DNA of 64,000 bases, taken from assembly GCF_009996735.1 (NCBI RefSeq), contig NZ_JAACYI010000004.1:110971-174970 (forward strand), given 5' to 3'. Every line of letters starts with the position of its first letter. Within the stretch, counting starts at the first letter, position 1. This document shows, piece after piece, positions 38,245 through 46,273 of the stretch. The stretch comes from Cellulomonas sp. APG4 (GTDB lineage Bacteria > Actinomycetota > Actinomycetes > Actinomycetales > Cellulomonadaceae). Position numbers and translations under genes: made by a program. The notes below the pieces were generated by a model. It did not search any database and was not told the DNA's origin. It saw only the letters and a list, made by a program, of their open reading frames with translations.

Positions 38245-38739
38245 ATGGCGCACTGGTATCCCGGACTTGAAGACGGCTTGCAGGGAGAGTTCTCGCTGTC
38301 CACCCTCGACTGGCTCACTTGTGAACTGATCGGCGCTGGCGTGATCGCCTCCGAGAGCACGGAGTACAAGTACGACGGTGGGAACAAGGCGGCGTACGAC
38401 ATCACGGCTGACGGCAGGAAGATCAACGTCAAGGCAGCCCGGTGGCACCGGAAGCGGTCGCGCGAGTTCATTGGAGTGCCGTCGCCTGGTAAGGCTGGTG
38501 CGTACAACCCCGAGGTGCTCGATGAGTTGGTCCTCGTGCTGACCGAGTTCCTCCCCCGCGTGAGCATGGACTACCGGGAGGACGGCTCACTGTCCGTGAC
38601 GGCTGTCGCCACACCCTCCTACGTCTGGCGTCTGCCGGTTGAGGATATGAACCGCCTCATGCGAGAGGACGGCAAGTCACAGCAGCGCTGGCTCGTCCGG
38701 TTCGATGACCTCGCGCCGTACCTCATCCGCTCAGTCTGA
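38245..38739 (+). CDS. Hypothetical protein with possible nuclease-like motif
   Basis: A 164-residue orphan starting at ATG 38,245. EYKYDGGNKAAYDITADGRKINVKAARWHRK has an acidic residue followed by D-x(9)-V-K, which could be a weak PD-(D/E)XK core. The rest (VLDELVLVLTEFLPRVSMDY, LPVEDMNRLM) is not recognised. Its 3' end overlaps the convergent gene at 38,731 by 9 bp. The nuclease reading is tentative. Confidence 0.5.
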   Translation: MAHWYPGLEDGLQGEFSLSTLDWLTCELIGAGVIASESTEYKYDGGNKAAYDITADGRKINVKAARWHRKRSREFIGVPSPGKAGAYNPEVLDELVLVLTEFLPRVSMDYREDGSLSVTAVATPSYVWRLPVEDMNRLMREDGKSQQRWLVRFDDLAPYLIRSV

Positions 38740-39150
38740 GAGCGGCTCTCCGACGTACTCCCGCAGCGCTGCAACGAAGTCGTCAGCCACGTCGAGCGCG
38801 AGCGTGTCAGGCAGACCCGCCAGCAGCGTGTACATCCCGTCCTCGACACCCGGCTTCGACCACGAGCACGTCTCGTCCAGCACGACGCGCTCGTTGTGCA
38901 GGGTCACGCGGTAGCAGGCGTACTCACCACGGCGGCAGGCAGCGAGCATCCCGTCCTCGTCACCGTCGTCCTCGAAGTCTTCGGCGGGGTCCGCCTTGGG
39001 GAGGTGGACGACCTCCAGCACGAACGCATGCTCACGCATCAGACGGTCGAGGTCTCGGATCGCAGCGTCCTGCTGGTCCTGGTAGCCGGTGAACATAGTC
39101 CGAGCGGCTTCAAGGTCACGCGCGAGGTCGTCGTCCATCTGCTCAGCCAC
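38731..39150 (-). CDS. Hypothetical acidic protein
   Basis: About 139 residues from GTG 39,150, which has GGAGT 9 nt upstream and overlaps the preceding stop by 8 bp; an ATG at 39,138 is the alternative. The first 60 residues are helical and heptad-like (DDDLARDLEAARTMF, DQQDAAIRDLDRLMREH). A mixed part follows with YACYRVTLHNERVVLDE. Strongly acidic overall. No family is recognised. Probably translated with the HNH-like membrane protein upstream. Confidence 0.5.
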   Translation of the reverse strand: MAEQMDDDLARDLEAARTMFTGYQDQQDAAIRDLDRLMREHAFVLEVVHLPKADPAEDFEDDGDEDGMLAACRRGEYACYRVTLHNERVVLDETCSWSKPGVEDGMYTLLAGLPDTLALDVADDFVAALREYVGEPLSD

Positions 39151-39646
39151 CGACCGGCACTCCGAGGACGTTCCGCGCCAACGGAGTCGTGTGGTCGCGA
39201 TGGGTCTTGCAGAGCAGCACCATGAGGCGAGGGTTGTAGCGCTGGGGATTGCGAATGTCAGGAACCGGAGACGAGCGGTACACCACGTCCGTGCCGTCCG
39301 AGGCTCCGCACTCTTGGCACTTGCCACCGTCCCGCTCCCGAACGGCGTTGATCACGTCGCGACCGCGCTGGACGTACGCCTCGGTGTTCTCCCTCTCCTT
39401 ACGCTCCTCCTCTGGCGAGCGCGTGAAGAGTGCAGCAAGAAGGAGTAGCGGTCCACCAAACCCGGCGATGAACTTCATCGGGGTCACCCACCCCGGCGAC
39501 CGGTCCACGGCGCACTCGAACGCGCCGCCGACACAGACGTACTCAATCTCGGTCGCGGCATTGGCGGCTGAGCACCCACCCGCGAGGAGCAACAGTCCCG
39601 CGATAGCGAGCACGATCCGCAGCACCTTCGCCTGCTTGGTCGTCAT
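39143..39646 (-). CDS. Membrane-anchored protein with HNH-like zinc module
   Basis: A 167-residue protein with two hydrophobic segments (VLRIVLAIAGLLLLAGGCS and FIAGFGGPLLLLAALF) flanking a short loop with two Cys, then a soluble C-terminus. The C-terminus has CQECG, later RYNPRLMVLLCKTHRDH, which is the zinc framework and N/H helix of an HNH endonuclease. The first catalytic His normally seen before VV is absent (TDVVYRS), so activity is doubtful. A lipobox-like LAGGC is in the first helix. ATG at 39,646. Confidence 0.5.
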   Translation of the reverse strand: MTTKQAKVLRIVLAIAGLLLLAGGCSAANAATEIEYVCVGGAFECAVDRSPGWVTPMKFIAGFGGPLLLLAALFTRSPEEERKERENTEAYVQRGRDVINAVRERDGGKCQECGASDGTDVVYRSSPVPDIRNPQRYNPRLMVLLCKTHRDHTTPLARNVLGVPVGG

Positions 39647-39702
39647 GGTCTACCCCTCACTGTCACGCTGAGTCTCCTACTGCCATCGGCAGCCGTGGGT
39701 CA

Positions 39703-40725
39703 CTACTGCACTCCCCACATGGACCGAGACGACGGCTGCACCCAGTGACCGCTGCGGTTGTACCCGCGCAGGACGCTCACCGAGCCGTGTCGGGTGGTCG
39801 CCTGGATGCGCTCCTCCGATACCCCGTTCTGGTAGGCGAGCGTCGCCATAGTGGCGCGGAGGCTGTGACCGGAGTATCCGTCTGGGTCGATGTCCGCTCG
39901 CGCACACACTCGGCGCACCAGGTCGCTGATCGCCTGCTCGCTCACACCCGTGCTGTAGACCCGCATCCCGCCACGGTGGATACGGCGGATCAGCGGAGCG
40001 TCCGGGTCAGCCTCTCGGAGGTCTTCAAGCACATCGAGCCACGCCTGCACCGCACGCACGCCATCCACGTCCGACAGTCGAGGCGGCAGGGAAGCCAACG
40101 CGAGCACCGCTCCCTCTCCGTCCTGGTCGGTCTTGCTGTGCGCAACGAAGATGTTCAGACCCTGCTCAGCCTCGGAGATGTCCTTGAGCCGCAGACCCAC
40201 GAGTTCGCTCGCTCGGAGACCGACGTTCACACCGATGAGGAGGACGGCGCGGTCCTGAACCCCCCGCGGCGTCTGCGGACATGCCTGCGAGGCAGCCACC
40301 ACCTGAGCCTGCGTGAACGCACGAGCCTTAGTTGTGGTGACGCGCTGCTGCTTGAAGTGCTGCGCGATGCCACGAGACACCATGAACAGTCCGTGGTGGT
40401 CAGCGAGGCTCATCGCGTGATCGACGCAGCCAGAGTCCTTGTGGACCGCCAGGATCGCGCTGCGAGCGACGCTGATGCGACTCTTCGAGGCTCCAGTCCT
40501 GAGCAGGTATGCCAGGAAGCCGCCTACCGCGTCCGCCTCCGCAGGAAGTGGCTGTAGACCGTTCGTGCGGCAGTAGGCGGTGAAGGCGGACCACTGAGTC
40601 GCGTAGGTCTTCCGAGTGTTCTCGGGTCGAGCGCTAGCCAGAAGAGCAGCCAGGGTCTCTCGGTCCGCTTCGGGGACGAGAACCGGGACGGTGGCGCTCT
40701 TAGGGTTCTCCACCATCGTCGTCAT
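39703..40725 (-). CDS. Second tyrosine recombinase
   Basis: A 340-residue XerC/D- or ICE-type recombinase unlike the element integrase. A SAM-like N-terminal domain (ARPENTRKTYATQWSAFTAYC) is followed by catalytic residues Arg in GLRASELVGL, Lys in AHSKTDQDGEG, HxxR in SGHSLRATMATLA, His in TRHGSV and Tyr in RGYNRSG. The catalytic set is complete. Start ATG 40,725 is likely (MTTMVENPKSAT); an ATG at 40,755 is in frame. No att-like repeats were found around it, so its target is unknown. Confidence 0.85.
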   Translation of the reverse strand: MTTMVENPKSATVPVLVPEADRETLAALLASARPENTRKTYATQWSAFTAYCRTNGLQPLPAEADAVGGFLAYLLRTGASKSRISVARSAILAVHKDSGCVDHAMSLADHHGLFMVSRGIAQHFKQQRVTTTKARAFTQAQVVAASQACPQTPRGVQDRAVLLIGVNVGLRASELVGLRLKDISEAEQGLNIFVAHSKTDQDGEGAVLALASLPPRLSDVDGVRAVQAWLDVLEDLREADPDAPLIRRIHRGGMRVYSTGVSEQAISDLVRRVCARADIDPDGYSGHSLRATMATLAYQNGVSEERIQATTRHGSVSVLRGYNRSGHWVQPSSRSMWGVQ

Positions 40726-40815
40726 GGCTCTTAAGGTGCCATCGACCTCTGACATTCGACCCGCGATATCCCCTCCTTATGAGAGGACAAATACTTGGAT
40801 TCAGCAGGGTCTTCC

Positions 40816-41295
40816 TCAGGTGGCGTTCGGGTGGTACCGCACCGCGTTTAGGAGGTAGCGGCTCGCACGCTGACCGATGCCGAGGTCTTCGATGTCGTAA
40901 GAGCGAGGCATCGATGTGCGCTGCGTCCATGGGGTCGGCGGAGTCCCCAACCAACGTCCTGGTCTGCTCGCTGATACCCGCACACCAGCGTTCGAGCGAT
41001 GCAGAGCGCACCCCAGCCTCCACAGCATGCGGGGACGCCTGTCGCTCGGTGAGCGTCGCGAGGCGACGGGTGGAGACGCCGGAGCGGAGTTCCTCACAGA
41101 CACCGAGGGGGATGGCACGTAGGTCATAGCGCTCCAAGGTGCTGAGCGTTTTGTCGGACCCGAACCCGAGCCACATATGTTCATGCTCAACGAGGTCGAA
41201 GGCATCCCTGAGGGTGGCAACGCGCGTGGTCGTCAAGGCGCGTCGGACGCGACTGTCCCGCCGGTGAGGGTCGAGTGGTCGAGCGCGATGGTCAT
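40816..41295 (-). pseudogene. Hypothetical gene broken by two compensating frameshifts
   Basis: ATG 41,295 has an excellent GGGAGAAG Shine-Dalgarno and begins MTIALDHSTLTGGTVASDA, then meets TGA. Coding character continues at once in another frame (LTTTRVATLRDAFDLVEHEH...) for about 110 residues to ADPMDAAHIDA. It then returns to the first frame (SYDIEDLGIGQRASRYLLNA...) to a stop at 40,816. The parts would form one protein of about 157 residues. No family is recognised. It is either a real pseudogene, two base-calling indels, or less likely recoding; the first junction has a TTGA stop/start overlap. Confidence 0.55.
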
Positions 41296-41348
41296 TGGTC
41301 TTCTCCCGAGAAACGAAGTTCGTCTCGCTCGTCCTGTCGGGAGACCGC

Positions 41349-41675
41349 TCAGCCGGCGCTACGCACCGCGTGGGTCGGGTCAGCGCTGACCTGCACTACC
41401 TGGGGACGCTCAGACGACGGCACGTGCTGGGAGCGGATCACACCAACGCTCCTAGAGGTGAACGACTCCACCGCCTGTCCGAGGTGGCTCATCCCACTGA
41501 GAGCAACGACTGCCAGCATGCTCGCGACCACCACTGTGAACACGGTCCGCACGACGCGGCGCAGGCGCGAAGGAGCCGCTGGCACTGGAGCAGAGACCCG
41601 GGTGCGCGGGACATGGTTGACCGGTCGCATCACGGGTCGGATTGTGCGGGGGATGACGTGCGTCACGGTGCTCAT
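41349..41675 (-). CDS. Small single-pass membrane protein, hypothetical
   Basis: About 108 residues from ATG 41,675 (MSTVTHVIPRTIRPV). A basic, Pro/Arg/Val-rich N-terminus of about 45 residues precedes one membrane helix (VFTVVVASMLAVVALSGMS) and a polar C-terminus of about 40 residues. Not recognised. It lies between the broken gene and lsr2 on the same strand, beyond a terminator hairpin. Confidence 0.45.
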   Translation of the reverse strand: MSTVTHVIPRTIRPVMRPVNHVPRTRVSAPVPAAPSRLRRVVRTVFTVVVASMLAVVALSGMSHLGQAVESFTSRSVGVIRSQHVPSSERPQVVQVSADPTHAVRSAG

Positions 41676-41752
41676 GGGTCTCGCCGCCTTCCGCCTGGTC
41701 TCTCCAGATGTCCTAGCGAGCAGCGACGAGGCGGTCCCATGTCCGAAGATGG

Positions 41753-41793
41753 AGAGAACCCCGGTCACCCGCTTCGGAGAGCCGGGGTTCTCT
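41753..41793 (-). terminator. Terminator downstream of the lsr2 paralogue
   Basis: A perfect 12-bp stem AGAGAACCCCGG/CCGGGGTTCTCT with a 17-nt loop, 16 bp past the lsr2 stop. The T-run is weak. Confidence 0.65.
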
Positions 41794-41808
41794 ACGTGCT
41801 GGGAAGCG

Positions 41809-42159
41809 TCAGGACAGACCGTGAGCCGCCTTGTAGGCGTCAAGCGCCTTGGCAGGCAGACGACCCCTGTCGCTGATCTTGATGTCCTTCACGTTCTCCT
41901 TGATCCAGGCACGAGCCTCAGCGAGGTCGATCCCGCGGTTCGCGCTGGAGCGTCCGCGCGAGCCACCGGTGCTGCCACGACGACCGCCGATACGACGACC
42001 AGCCTTCACGTAGGACGCCAACGCGTCACGGAGGCTGCTCGCCTCCTGGGTCGTGAGGTCGATTTCGTACGTCACGCCGTCCAGCGCGAACGTCACGGTC
42101 TCGTCTGCCTCCACCTGGGAGAGGTCACTGACCAACTCCACGCGCACCTTCCGCGCCAT
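41809..42159 (-). CDS. lsr2: Lsr2-family nucleoid-associated protein (island-borne)
   Basis: A 116-residue H-NS-like xenogeneic silencer. The N-terminal dimerisation domain has MARKVRVELVSDLSQVEADETV, LDGVTYEIDLTTQEASSLRDAL and YVKAGRRIGGRR. A Gly/Ser/Arg linker carries RGRSS, and the C-terminal AT-hook-like DNA-binding domain has AEARAWIKENVKDIKISDRGRLPAKALDAYKAAH. Length and both domains are typical. A copy on the island probably silences the AT-richer cargo or interferes with the host Lsr2. A perfect palindrome lies 13 bp upstream. Confidence 0.92.
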   Translation of the reverse strand: MARKVRVELVSDLSQVEADETVTFALDGVTYEIDLTTQEASSLRDALASYVKAGRRIGGRRGSTGGSRGRSSANRGIDLAEARAWIKENVKDIKISDRGRLPAKALDAYKAAHGLS

Positions 42160-42172
42160 GTCTCTTCCAATC

Positions 42173-42184
42173 CTCGATATCGAG
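42173..42184. promoter_or_regulatory. 12-bp palindrome upstream of lsr2
   Basis: CTCGATATCGAG, a perfect palindrome 13 bp upstream of the lsr2 ATG and placed to act as an operator in the 5' leader. The regulator is unknown. Confidence 0.4.
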
Positions 42185-42489
42185 ACTGCCGTCGAGCAGG
42201 TTAGCACCGCAATACCGTATGGCTGGCATTGCTTCGTGCAACGCGCCGACACATTGGCTCCACCCTTGGTGACGTTTCGGCGATGCTCTTCGAGCGCGAA
42301 GAGTCGCCAGGACGACTCTCCCATCGTCACGCACACCTGCATGCGGTCGCCCGGAAGACTCTGTCAAGTCGCTACCTACCTCATCGTCGACACCGGTTCC
42401 TACTGGTGTCATCGGCGGATTGCTGTGCCAAGAATTGTGCTATTGCAATCTGCCGATATTTGTTGTCGTGGAGTCGCTAGGAAGACCTC

Positions 42490-42642
42490 ATGACAACGAA
42501 GCCCCTCGGTGACGCCGGGAGGAGCGCAAATAACATGGTCCCAATGTTCGGGAGTGACGAACTGAACTGCCACGCGGATTCCCTGCTCGACAGGATGAAC
42601 GCCTCCGCTGAGACAAAGCCTGAGGGTGTGGTCACGGGATGA
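42490..42642 (+). CDS. Possible 50-residue small protein
   Basis: ATG 42,490 has AGGAAG 7 nt upstream and encodes MTTKPLGDAGRSANNMVPMF... ending EGVVTG. It is polar with no membrane segment and no recognised family. This is the only candidate gene I can offer in the 870-bp stretch 42,160-43,029; codon bias is weak support. Otherwise that stretch holds the lsr2 palindrome and a hairpin at 42,914-42,951. Confidence 0.3.
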   Translation: MTTKPLGDAGRSANNMVPMFGSDELNCHADSLLDRMNASAETKPEGVVTG

Positions 42643-42913
42643 GGTTCACCGGCTGGCACACCGGGTGTAGCGAGAGCGAGAGCGAGAGGTGCTTCTGACG
42701 CAGAGGGTCGGCTTCTTTCAAGGCAGACCCAGTGAAGCGGCTTAGTCAGCACAGGTCATCGTTGACCTCGAACCCTCTGTACACATCCCGGTCCTGGGAG
42801 ACTGCGAGTAATTCCCGCTCATCTCCGTTGCCGCCAGTCACCCACAGAGCGCTATTCGAGCGCGTGGCTGGTCATTGTCATACTGCGTACGGACGTACCA
42901 TTATCACTGGCTC

Positions 42914-42951
42914 CCCTGTTCTTCGAAGACATCTCTTCCTAGAACAGGGGG
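42914..42951 (-). terminator. Hairpin downstream of the DUF2637 gene
   Basis: A perfect 10-bp stem CCCCTGTTCT/AGAACAGGGG with an 18-nt loop lies 79 bp past the DUF2637 stop. No T-run, so termination is probable rather than certain. Confidence 0.45.
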
Positions 42952-43029
42952 ATACCTGTCTCCAGCCCCGAACGTCCCTACAAAGAACCCGCGTAGGGAG
43001 TGATGCAGTGAGCGACAGCGAGCAGAGGC

Positions 43030-43821
43030 TCACGCCGCCGCCAAGACGCACGCCGAAGCGTGCGCCGGCTCCGGGGCACCCTCCATCGCTTTGAGCCGTC
43101 CACGACCGCGCGAGACGGCTCGGAGAGCCTGCTCCCGAGTGCACCCGAGAGCAGCCGCCACCTCCGCGCTCTTCAGACGACCAGGGAACGCCTGGACGAT
43201 GGCGATGGCTCCGTCCGTCAGGCTGGCATCCCCACGCGGAAGGACCGCACGCATGGCAGCAGCCGTGTCCGTCAGACCCGCCTTGGTCGCACGACGAGCA
43301 GCACGCTCCTCAGCCTCCTGAGCACGACGCGCAGCGCGCTCGGCACGCTCCTGCTCCTCAGCCACCCGAGCAGCCTCCTCCGCCGCAGCAGCCTCAAGAG
43401 CCTGAGACACATCGATCCGGTGCCGCACGATCCGCATGAGCGCCTCGACCGTCAGCGCCAGGCTCACGGGAGCCAGCGCGTGCACCGACTTGGCGATGAC
43501 GTCCATGTCCGCGACCGCCGCCACGTTCCCCCAGGTCGAGACGGCTACTCCAGCGAGAGTCAGGAACCAGCCGTACGACGTGCTGATCCCCGAGAGCGTG
43601 CTGTGGAGCACGACGAGTCCTCCCGCCAGGATCATGCCGTCGATGACCACGGGAAGCAGGATCGCCAGGCACGGGTCGATGTCCGCACTGATCGCAAGGT
43701 CACGCAGACCCGCGTACGAGAGGATCGCCGCCGCAGCGGCGACCACGACCACTACGAGCACAGCGGCACGACGGATACGACCGTCCGCCACAGCGGTGAG
43801 GGTGCTCACGTTCTTGGTCAT
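43030..43821 (-). CDS. DUF2637 (SpdB2-like) membrane protein
   Basis: A 263-residue protein with four hydrophobic segments in residues 20-125 (AVLVVVVVAAAAAILSYAGL, CLAILLPVVIDGMILAGGLV, WFLTLAGVAVSTWGNVAAVA, ALAPVSLALTVEALM) showing the DUF2637 pattern LLPVVIDG and WGNV. A long charged coiled coil (about 140-185) and a C-terminal HTH-like end (LKSAEVAAALGCTREQALRAV) follow. DUF2637/SpdB2 proteins help intramycelial spread of Streptomyces plasmids. This links the element to actinobacterial conjugative or integrative plasmids. The ATG at 43,821 overlaps the preceding stop. Confidence 0.85.
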   Translation of the reverse strand: MTKNVSTLTAVADGRIRRAAVLVVVVVAAAAAILSYAGLRDLAISADIDPCLAILLPVVIDGMILAGGLVVLHSTLSGISTSYGWFLTLAGVAVSTWGNVAAVADMDVIAKSVHALAPVSLALTVEALMRIVRHRIDVSQALEAAAAEEAARVAEEQERAERAARRAQEAEERAARRATKAGLTDTAAAMRAVLPRGDASLTDGAIAIVQAFPGRLKSAEVAAALGCTREQALRAVSRGRGRLKAMEGAPEPAHASACVLAAA

Positions 43822-44075
43822 CAGAGGTCTCCGTCCGTGTGGTGCTCACGCTCGGTGAGCCAGGTCTTGGTGAAGGTGTGGAGGTCGCGGCTGTCCGAGG
43901 CGGCGAAGGCGCCGAGTAGGTCCGTGATGGTCTGAGCCGCCTCGTCCATCGAAGAGCGACCGAACTGAGGCGAGAGTTCGAGCAGGTCGCGTGCGCGACC
44001 GAGCGCATGACGGGTGGCAGTGTCCGCATCACAGGCGTCCTTCCGCTCGAAGACGCTCCACGCTGTACTGACCAC
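43821..44075 (-). CDS. Small hypothetical protein upstream of DUF2637
   Basis: About 84 residues if the only in-frame canonical start, GTG 44,075, is used; this overlaps the preceding gene by 47 bp. The C-terminal 60 residues have clear coding character (ARDLLELSPQFGRSSMDEAA, ITDLLGAFAASDSRDLHTFT). Ends at ATGA shared with the DUF2637 start. No family recognised; start uncertain. Confidence 0.45.
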   Translation of the reverse strand: MVSTAWSVFERKDACDADTATRHALGRARDLLELSPQFGRSSMDEAAQTITDLLGAFAASDSRDLHTFTKTWLTEREHHTDGDL

Positions 44076-44460
44076 GCAGAGGCTCAGGCAGCCGTTCCCA
44101 GGTGATGTTGTCCACCCACGGCTCACCACTGCTCTTCCAGTGGCTGTAGATGAGGAAGTCGAGGATCGCTTCAGCCTCAGCAGCGTCCGAAGCCGCGTAC
44201 TCACTCAGGTCGCCTTCCACGTACGAGAGGACGAGGTGTGCGTAGTCGGTCACCCGCTCGAAGAAGATCACGAGAGACCACGCGCCAGCGTCGTAGCCAT
44301 CGCGACCCCACGAGGGAATCGCGTGGTAACCACGACCCTCCGCAGCGCGCATGAAGGCATAGCCGCCAGAGCCGGAACCAGCCTCGTTCTTGAGCCTCAT
44401 GTCCGGCTCCACGCTGCACTCCATCAGCAGAGCCTGCATCTGCTCTTCGCTCTTTCGCAT
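44029..44460 (-). CDS. Hypothetical protein
   Basis: 143 residues from ATG 44,460. It has no membrane segment or signal. A Gly/Ser turn (NEAGSGSGGYAFMRAAEGRG) and a mixed alpha/beta body (WSLVIFFERVTDYAHLVLSY, AAEAEAILDFLIYSHW) are visible. Not recognised. It heads the three-gene run that ends with the DUF2637 protein. Confidence 0.5.
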   Translation of the reverse strand: MRKSEEQMQALLMECSVEPDMRLKNEAGSGSGGYAFMRAAEGRGYHAIPSWGRDGYDAGAWSLVIFFERVTDYAHLVLSYVEGDLSEYAASDAAEAEAILDFLIYSHWKSSGEPWVDNITWERLPEPLRGQYSVERLRAEGRL

Positions 44461-44588
44461 GACCCGTAGATAACCACTTACCTACGACATGGAACACCGC
44501 TCATCAGCGAGGCTAGAGGCGCCTCCCACACACTTCCAGCAATAACCTCAGCAGTTGCACGGCTACGTCCCCTCGATGGATACAGGAA

Positions 44589-44618
44589 AACCCCTGAACG
44601 GGTGAACGCTCAGGGGTT
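44589..44618 (-). terminator. Rho-independent terminator after the gene at 44,633
   Basis: A 9-bp stem AACCCCTGA/TCAGGGGTT with a 12-nt loop, followed on the minus strand by TTTTCC, 14 bp past the stop of the membrane-protein gene. Confidence 0.75.
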
Positions 44619-44632
44619 CTCTCAGTATGAGG

Positions 44633-45130
44633 TCACCGTATCCGTGGACGCTTGGCTCGCCTCTCCTTGTACGCCTGACCGCGAGGCGTCCGTTCCGGCT
44701 TCTTGAAGACGCTCACTGCCATCTCGAAGACGCCAGCCTTCGCACAGAGCCAGACGCTCCACACGAAGGCGACCACCACACCCACGACACCGACCGTATG
44801 AAGCGCGGCGTCTGAGGCGCTGTACGGCGCGAGGTGATGTCCGTACTCGTCAATCAGACTGAGCACCCCTGCACGACTCACTCCCACGCTGGTGGCAATG
44901 ATCACCACTGCCGTCACGAACTTCACTGCACGGTTCCCGATGTCCGCGCTTCGGTTCCAAGCGCTCTCGATCTTCTTCCTCGTTGCTCTCTTCAACTTTT
45001 TCTTCCTCTTGTAGCGGGGTGGAGACCGTGCGCCTCCTGCGAACCCCTCGCAGTACACGGTGAGCGCGCCACTCCCGGTCACAATCGAATCCGCTGTGAC
45101 ATGCGCCACAGTCAGCACTGCGTGATGCAC
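44633..45130 (-). CDS. Small two-helix membrane protein, hypothetical
   Basis: 165 residues from ATG 45,130. A basic stretch (YKRKKKLKRATRKKIESAW) precedes two membrane helices (AVKFVTAVVIIATSVGVSRA and TVGVVGVVVAFVWSVWLCAK), with a basic C-terminus (KERRAKRPRIR). Not recognised. The upstream region carries an 18-bp palindrome that includes the recurrent GTAGGTACTG motif. Confidence 0.5.
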   Translation of the reverse strand: MHHAVLTVAHVTADSIVTGSGALTVYCEGFAGGARSPPRYKRKKKLKRATRKKIESAWNRSADIGNRAVKFVTAVVIIATSVGVSRAGVLSLIDEYGHHLAPYSASDAALHTVGVVGVVVAFVWSVWLCAKAGVFEMAVSVFKKPERTPRGQAYKERRAKRPRIR

Positions 45131-45176
45131 CTCATCAACCGAGCGCTCGGCTGCGTCCCCGTCACTGCATCACGGC

Positions 45177-45194
45177 GTGCAGTAGGTACTGCAC
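45177..45194. promoter_or_regulatory. Palindrome GTGCAGTA-GG-TACTGCAC upstream of the gene at 44,633
   Basis: Perfect 8-bp arms around GG, 47 bp upstream of the ATG at 45,130. It contains GTAGGTACTG, one of four copies of GTAGGYACWG in the element (also 45,796, 46,611 and 50,898). Confidence 0.45.
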
Positions 45195-45250
45195 TACGGC
45201 ACTGCGGCTCCACGGGGACACGGACCGGTAGGACGCTTGGTTGACCCACA

Positions 45251-45296
45251 GAACACGAAGACCCTGGTTCGGATGTGAACCGGGGTCTTCGTGTTC
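45251..45296. terminator. Strong intergenic hairpin
   Basis: A 14-bp perfect stem GAACACGAAGACCC/GGGTCTTCGTGTTC, extended inward by GGTTC/GAACC. It lies 12 bp past the stop of the gene at 45,309. The T-run is poor on both strands, but the stem is the strongest in this part of the element. Confidence 0.65.
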
Positions 45297-45308
45297 GAGG
45301 GAGGCACG

Positions 45309-45731
45309 TCAGTCGTCAGCACTCTTGCCGTCGTCCTTCACGATCTCCCGCGTCTCGCGCAGCAGGTCGTCCTCCCACTCCCGCTGGAGTCGCATCCGCT
45401 CCTTAGCAGGCAGCCGCTCGCTCCACCATGCCGTGACCGCGATCTGTGCGACCTCCAGCGCGGTGTCTGCGTTGAAGACGGGTTCAGTGAGAGAGCCGGA
45501 CCCATCCGGCAACCAGACGGCGTGGTGGGTGCCAACCAGGGTGTTCGACTCCCCGTTGTAGTTCACCTCGCATGTCGCGTGCTGCTTCACGAGGTCCGCG
45601 AGGTCCGAAGACATCGGTACTCCGAGAGTCTTCGCGACGTTCCTCGTGATGTCTGTGAGGGTCTGTGCTCCAGCGAGCGACGGACTTGGCTCCAGGTCGT
45701 TCACCCAAGGCATGTCCATGGTGCTGCTCAT
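45309..45731 (-). CDS. Hypothetical soluble protein
   Basis: 140 residues from ATG 45,731, which has AAGGAAGAGAAG directly upstream. The C-terminus is helical and charged (KERMRLQREWEDDLLRETRE). The middle has NYNGESNTLVGTHHAVWLPDGSG. Not recognised. It is one of a series of minus-strand small genes with similar promoters. Confidence 0.5.
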   Translation of the reverse strand: MSSTMDMPWVNDLEPSPSLAGAQTLTDITRNVAKTLGVPMSSDLADLVKQHATCEVNYNGESNTLVGTHHAVWLPDGSGSLTEPVFNADTALEVAQIAVTAWWSERLPAKERMRLQREWEDDLLRETREIVKDDGKSADD

Positions 45732-45833
45732 CTTCTCTTCCTTATGTCCGTGCTGCCGTAGTCCCGCATCCCGTGTTGCTGTACTTACTGCTGACGTAGG
45801 CACTGCATGCCGTGTCCGCTGATCGCGACGACC

Positions 45834-46244
45834 TCAGTGCCGCCAGGTCGCCACAGCCATGGAGACGATCTGGTGAGCCGCGCGCGGGACGTAGAGTGCC
45901 TCGTGCATCGCCTCCCGCCGCCGACCGCCGAACGGATCACGCCGCGTCCGCCAGCGGGTGAAGCGGTACCCGGCAACGCAGCGGTGCTCACCGAGGTCTG
46001 CGACGACCTGTGCAGCGATGTCGCTCACGTGGAGGTCCAGGTGCTCGTCCACGTCGATCCCGATGTGCTCCGCCACGAGGAAGAGGACATCGCGGTACGG
46101 GAAGACACCACGCAGAGCCTGGGACTGGTACGCCTCGAAGTCCTCGACCGTCGCAGGTGTCCCCTCCTCGAACCGCTGAAGAGGCTGTACACCTGCCTCA
46201 CGCCAAGACGCGTGCGGGGTTGCTGTGCTGCCGGTGTTCTTCAT
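45834..46244 (-). CDS. Hypothetical soluble protein
   Basis: 136 residues from ATG 46,244, preceded by GAGGAAGAG; a GTG at 46,277 overlapping the previous stop (GTGA) is the alternative start. Contains FPYRDVLFLVAEHIGIDVDEHLDLHVSDIAAQVV and a basic RTRRDPFGGRRRE. Not recognised. Co-transcribed with the 101-residue gene upstream. Confidence 0.5.
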   Translation of the reverse strand: MKNTGSTATPHASWREAGVQPLQRFEEGTPATVEDFEAYQSQALRGVFPYRDVLFLVAEHIGIDVDEHLDLHVSDIAAQVVADLGEHRCVAGYRFTRWRTRRDPFGGRRREAMHEALYVPRAAHQIVSMAVATWRH

Positions 46245-46273
46245 CGCTCGCTCTTCCTCTTCGTCTCGCCACT

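Noticed and set aside
41295..41876. Open frame on the + strand over the small membrane-protein gene
   Set aside because: Translation is His/Arg-rich and shadow-like; the minus strand has a credible membrane protein and terminator.
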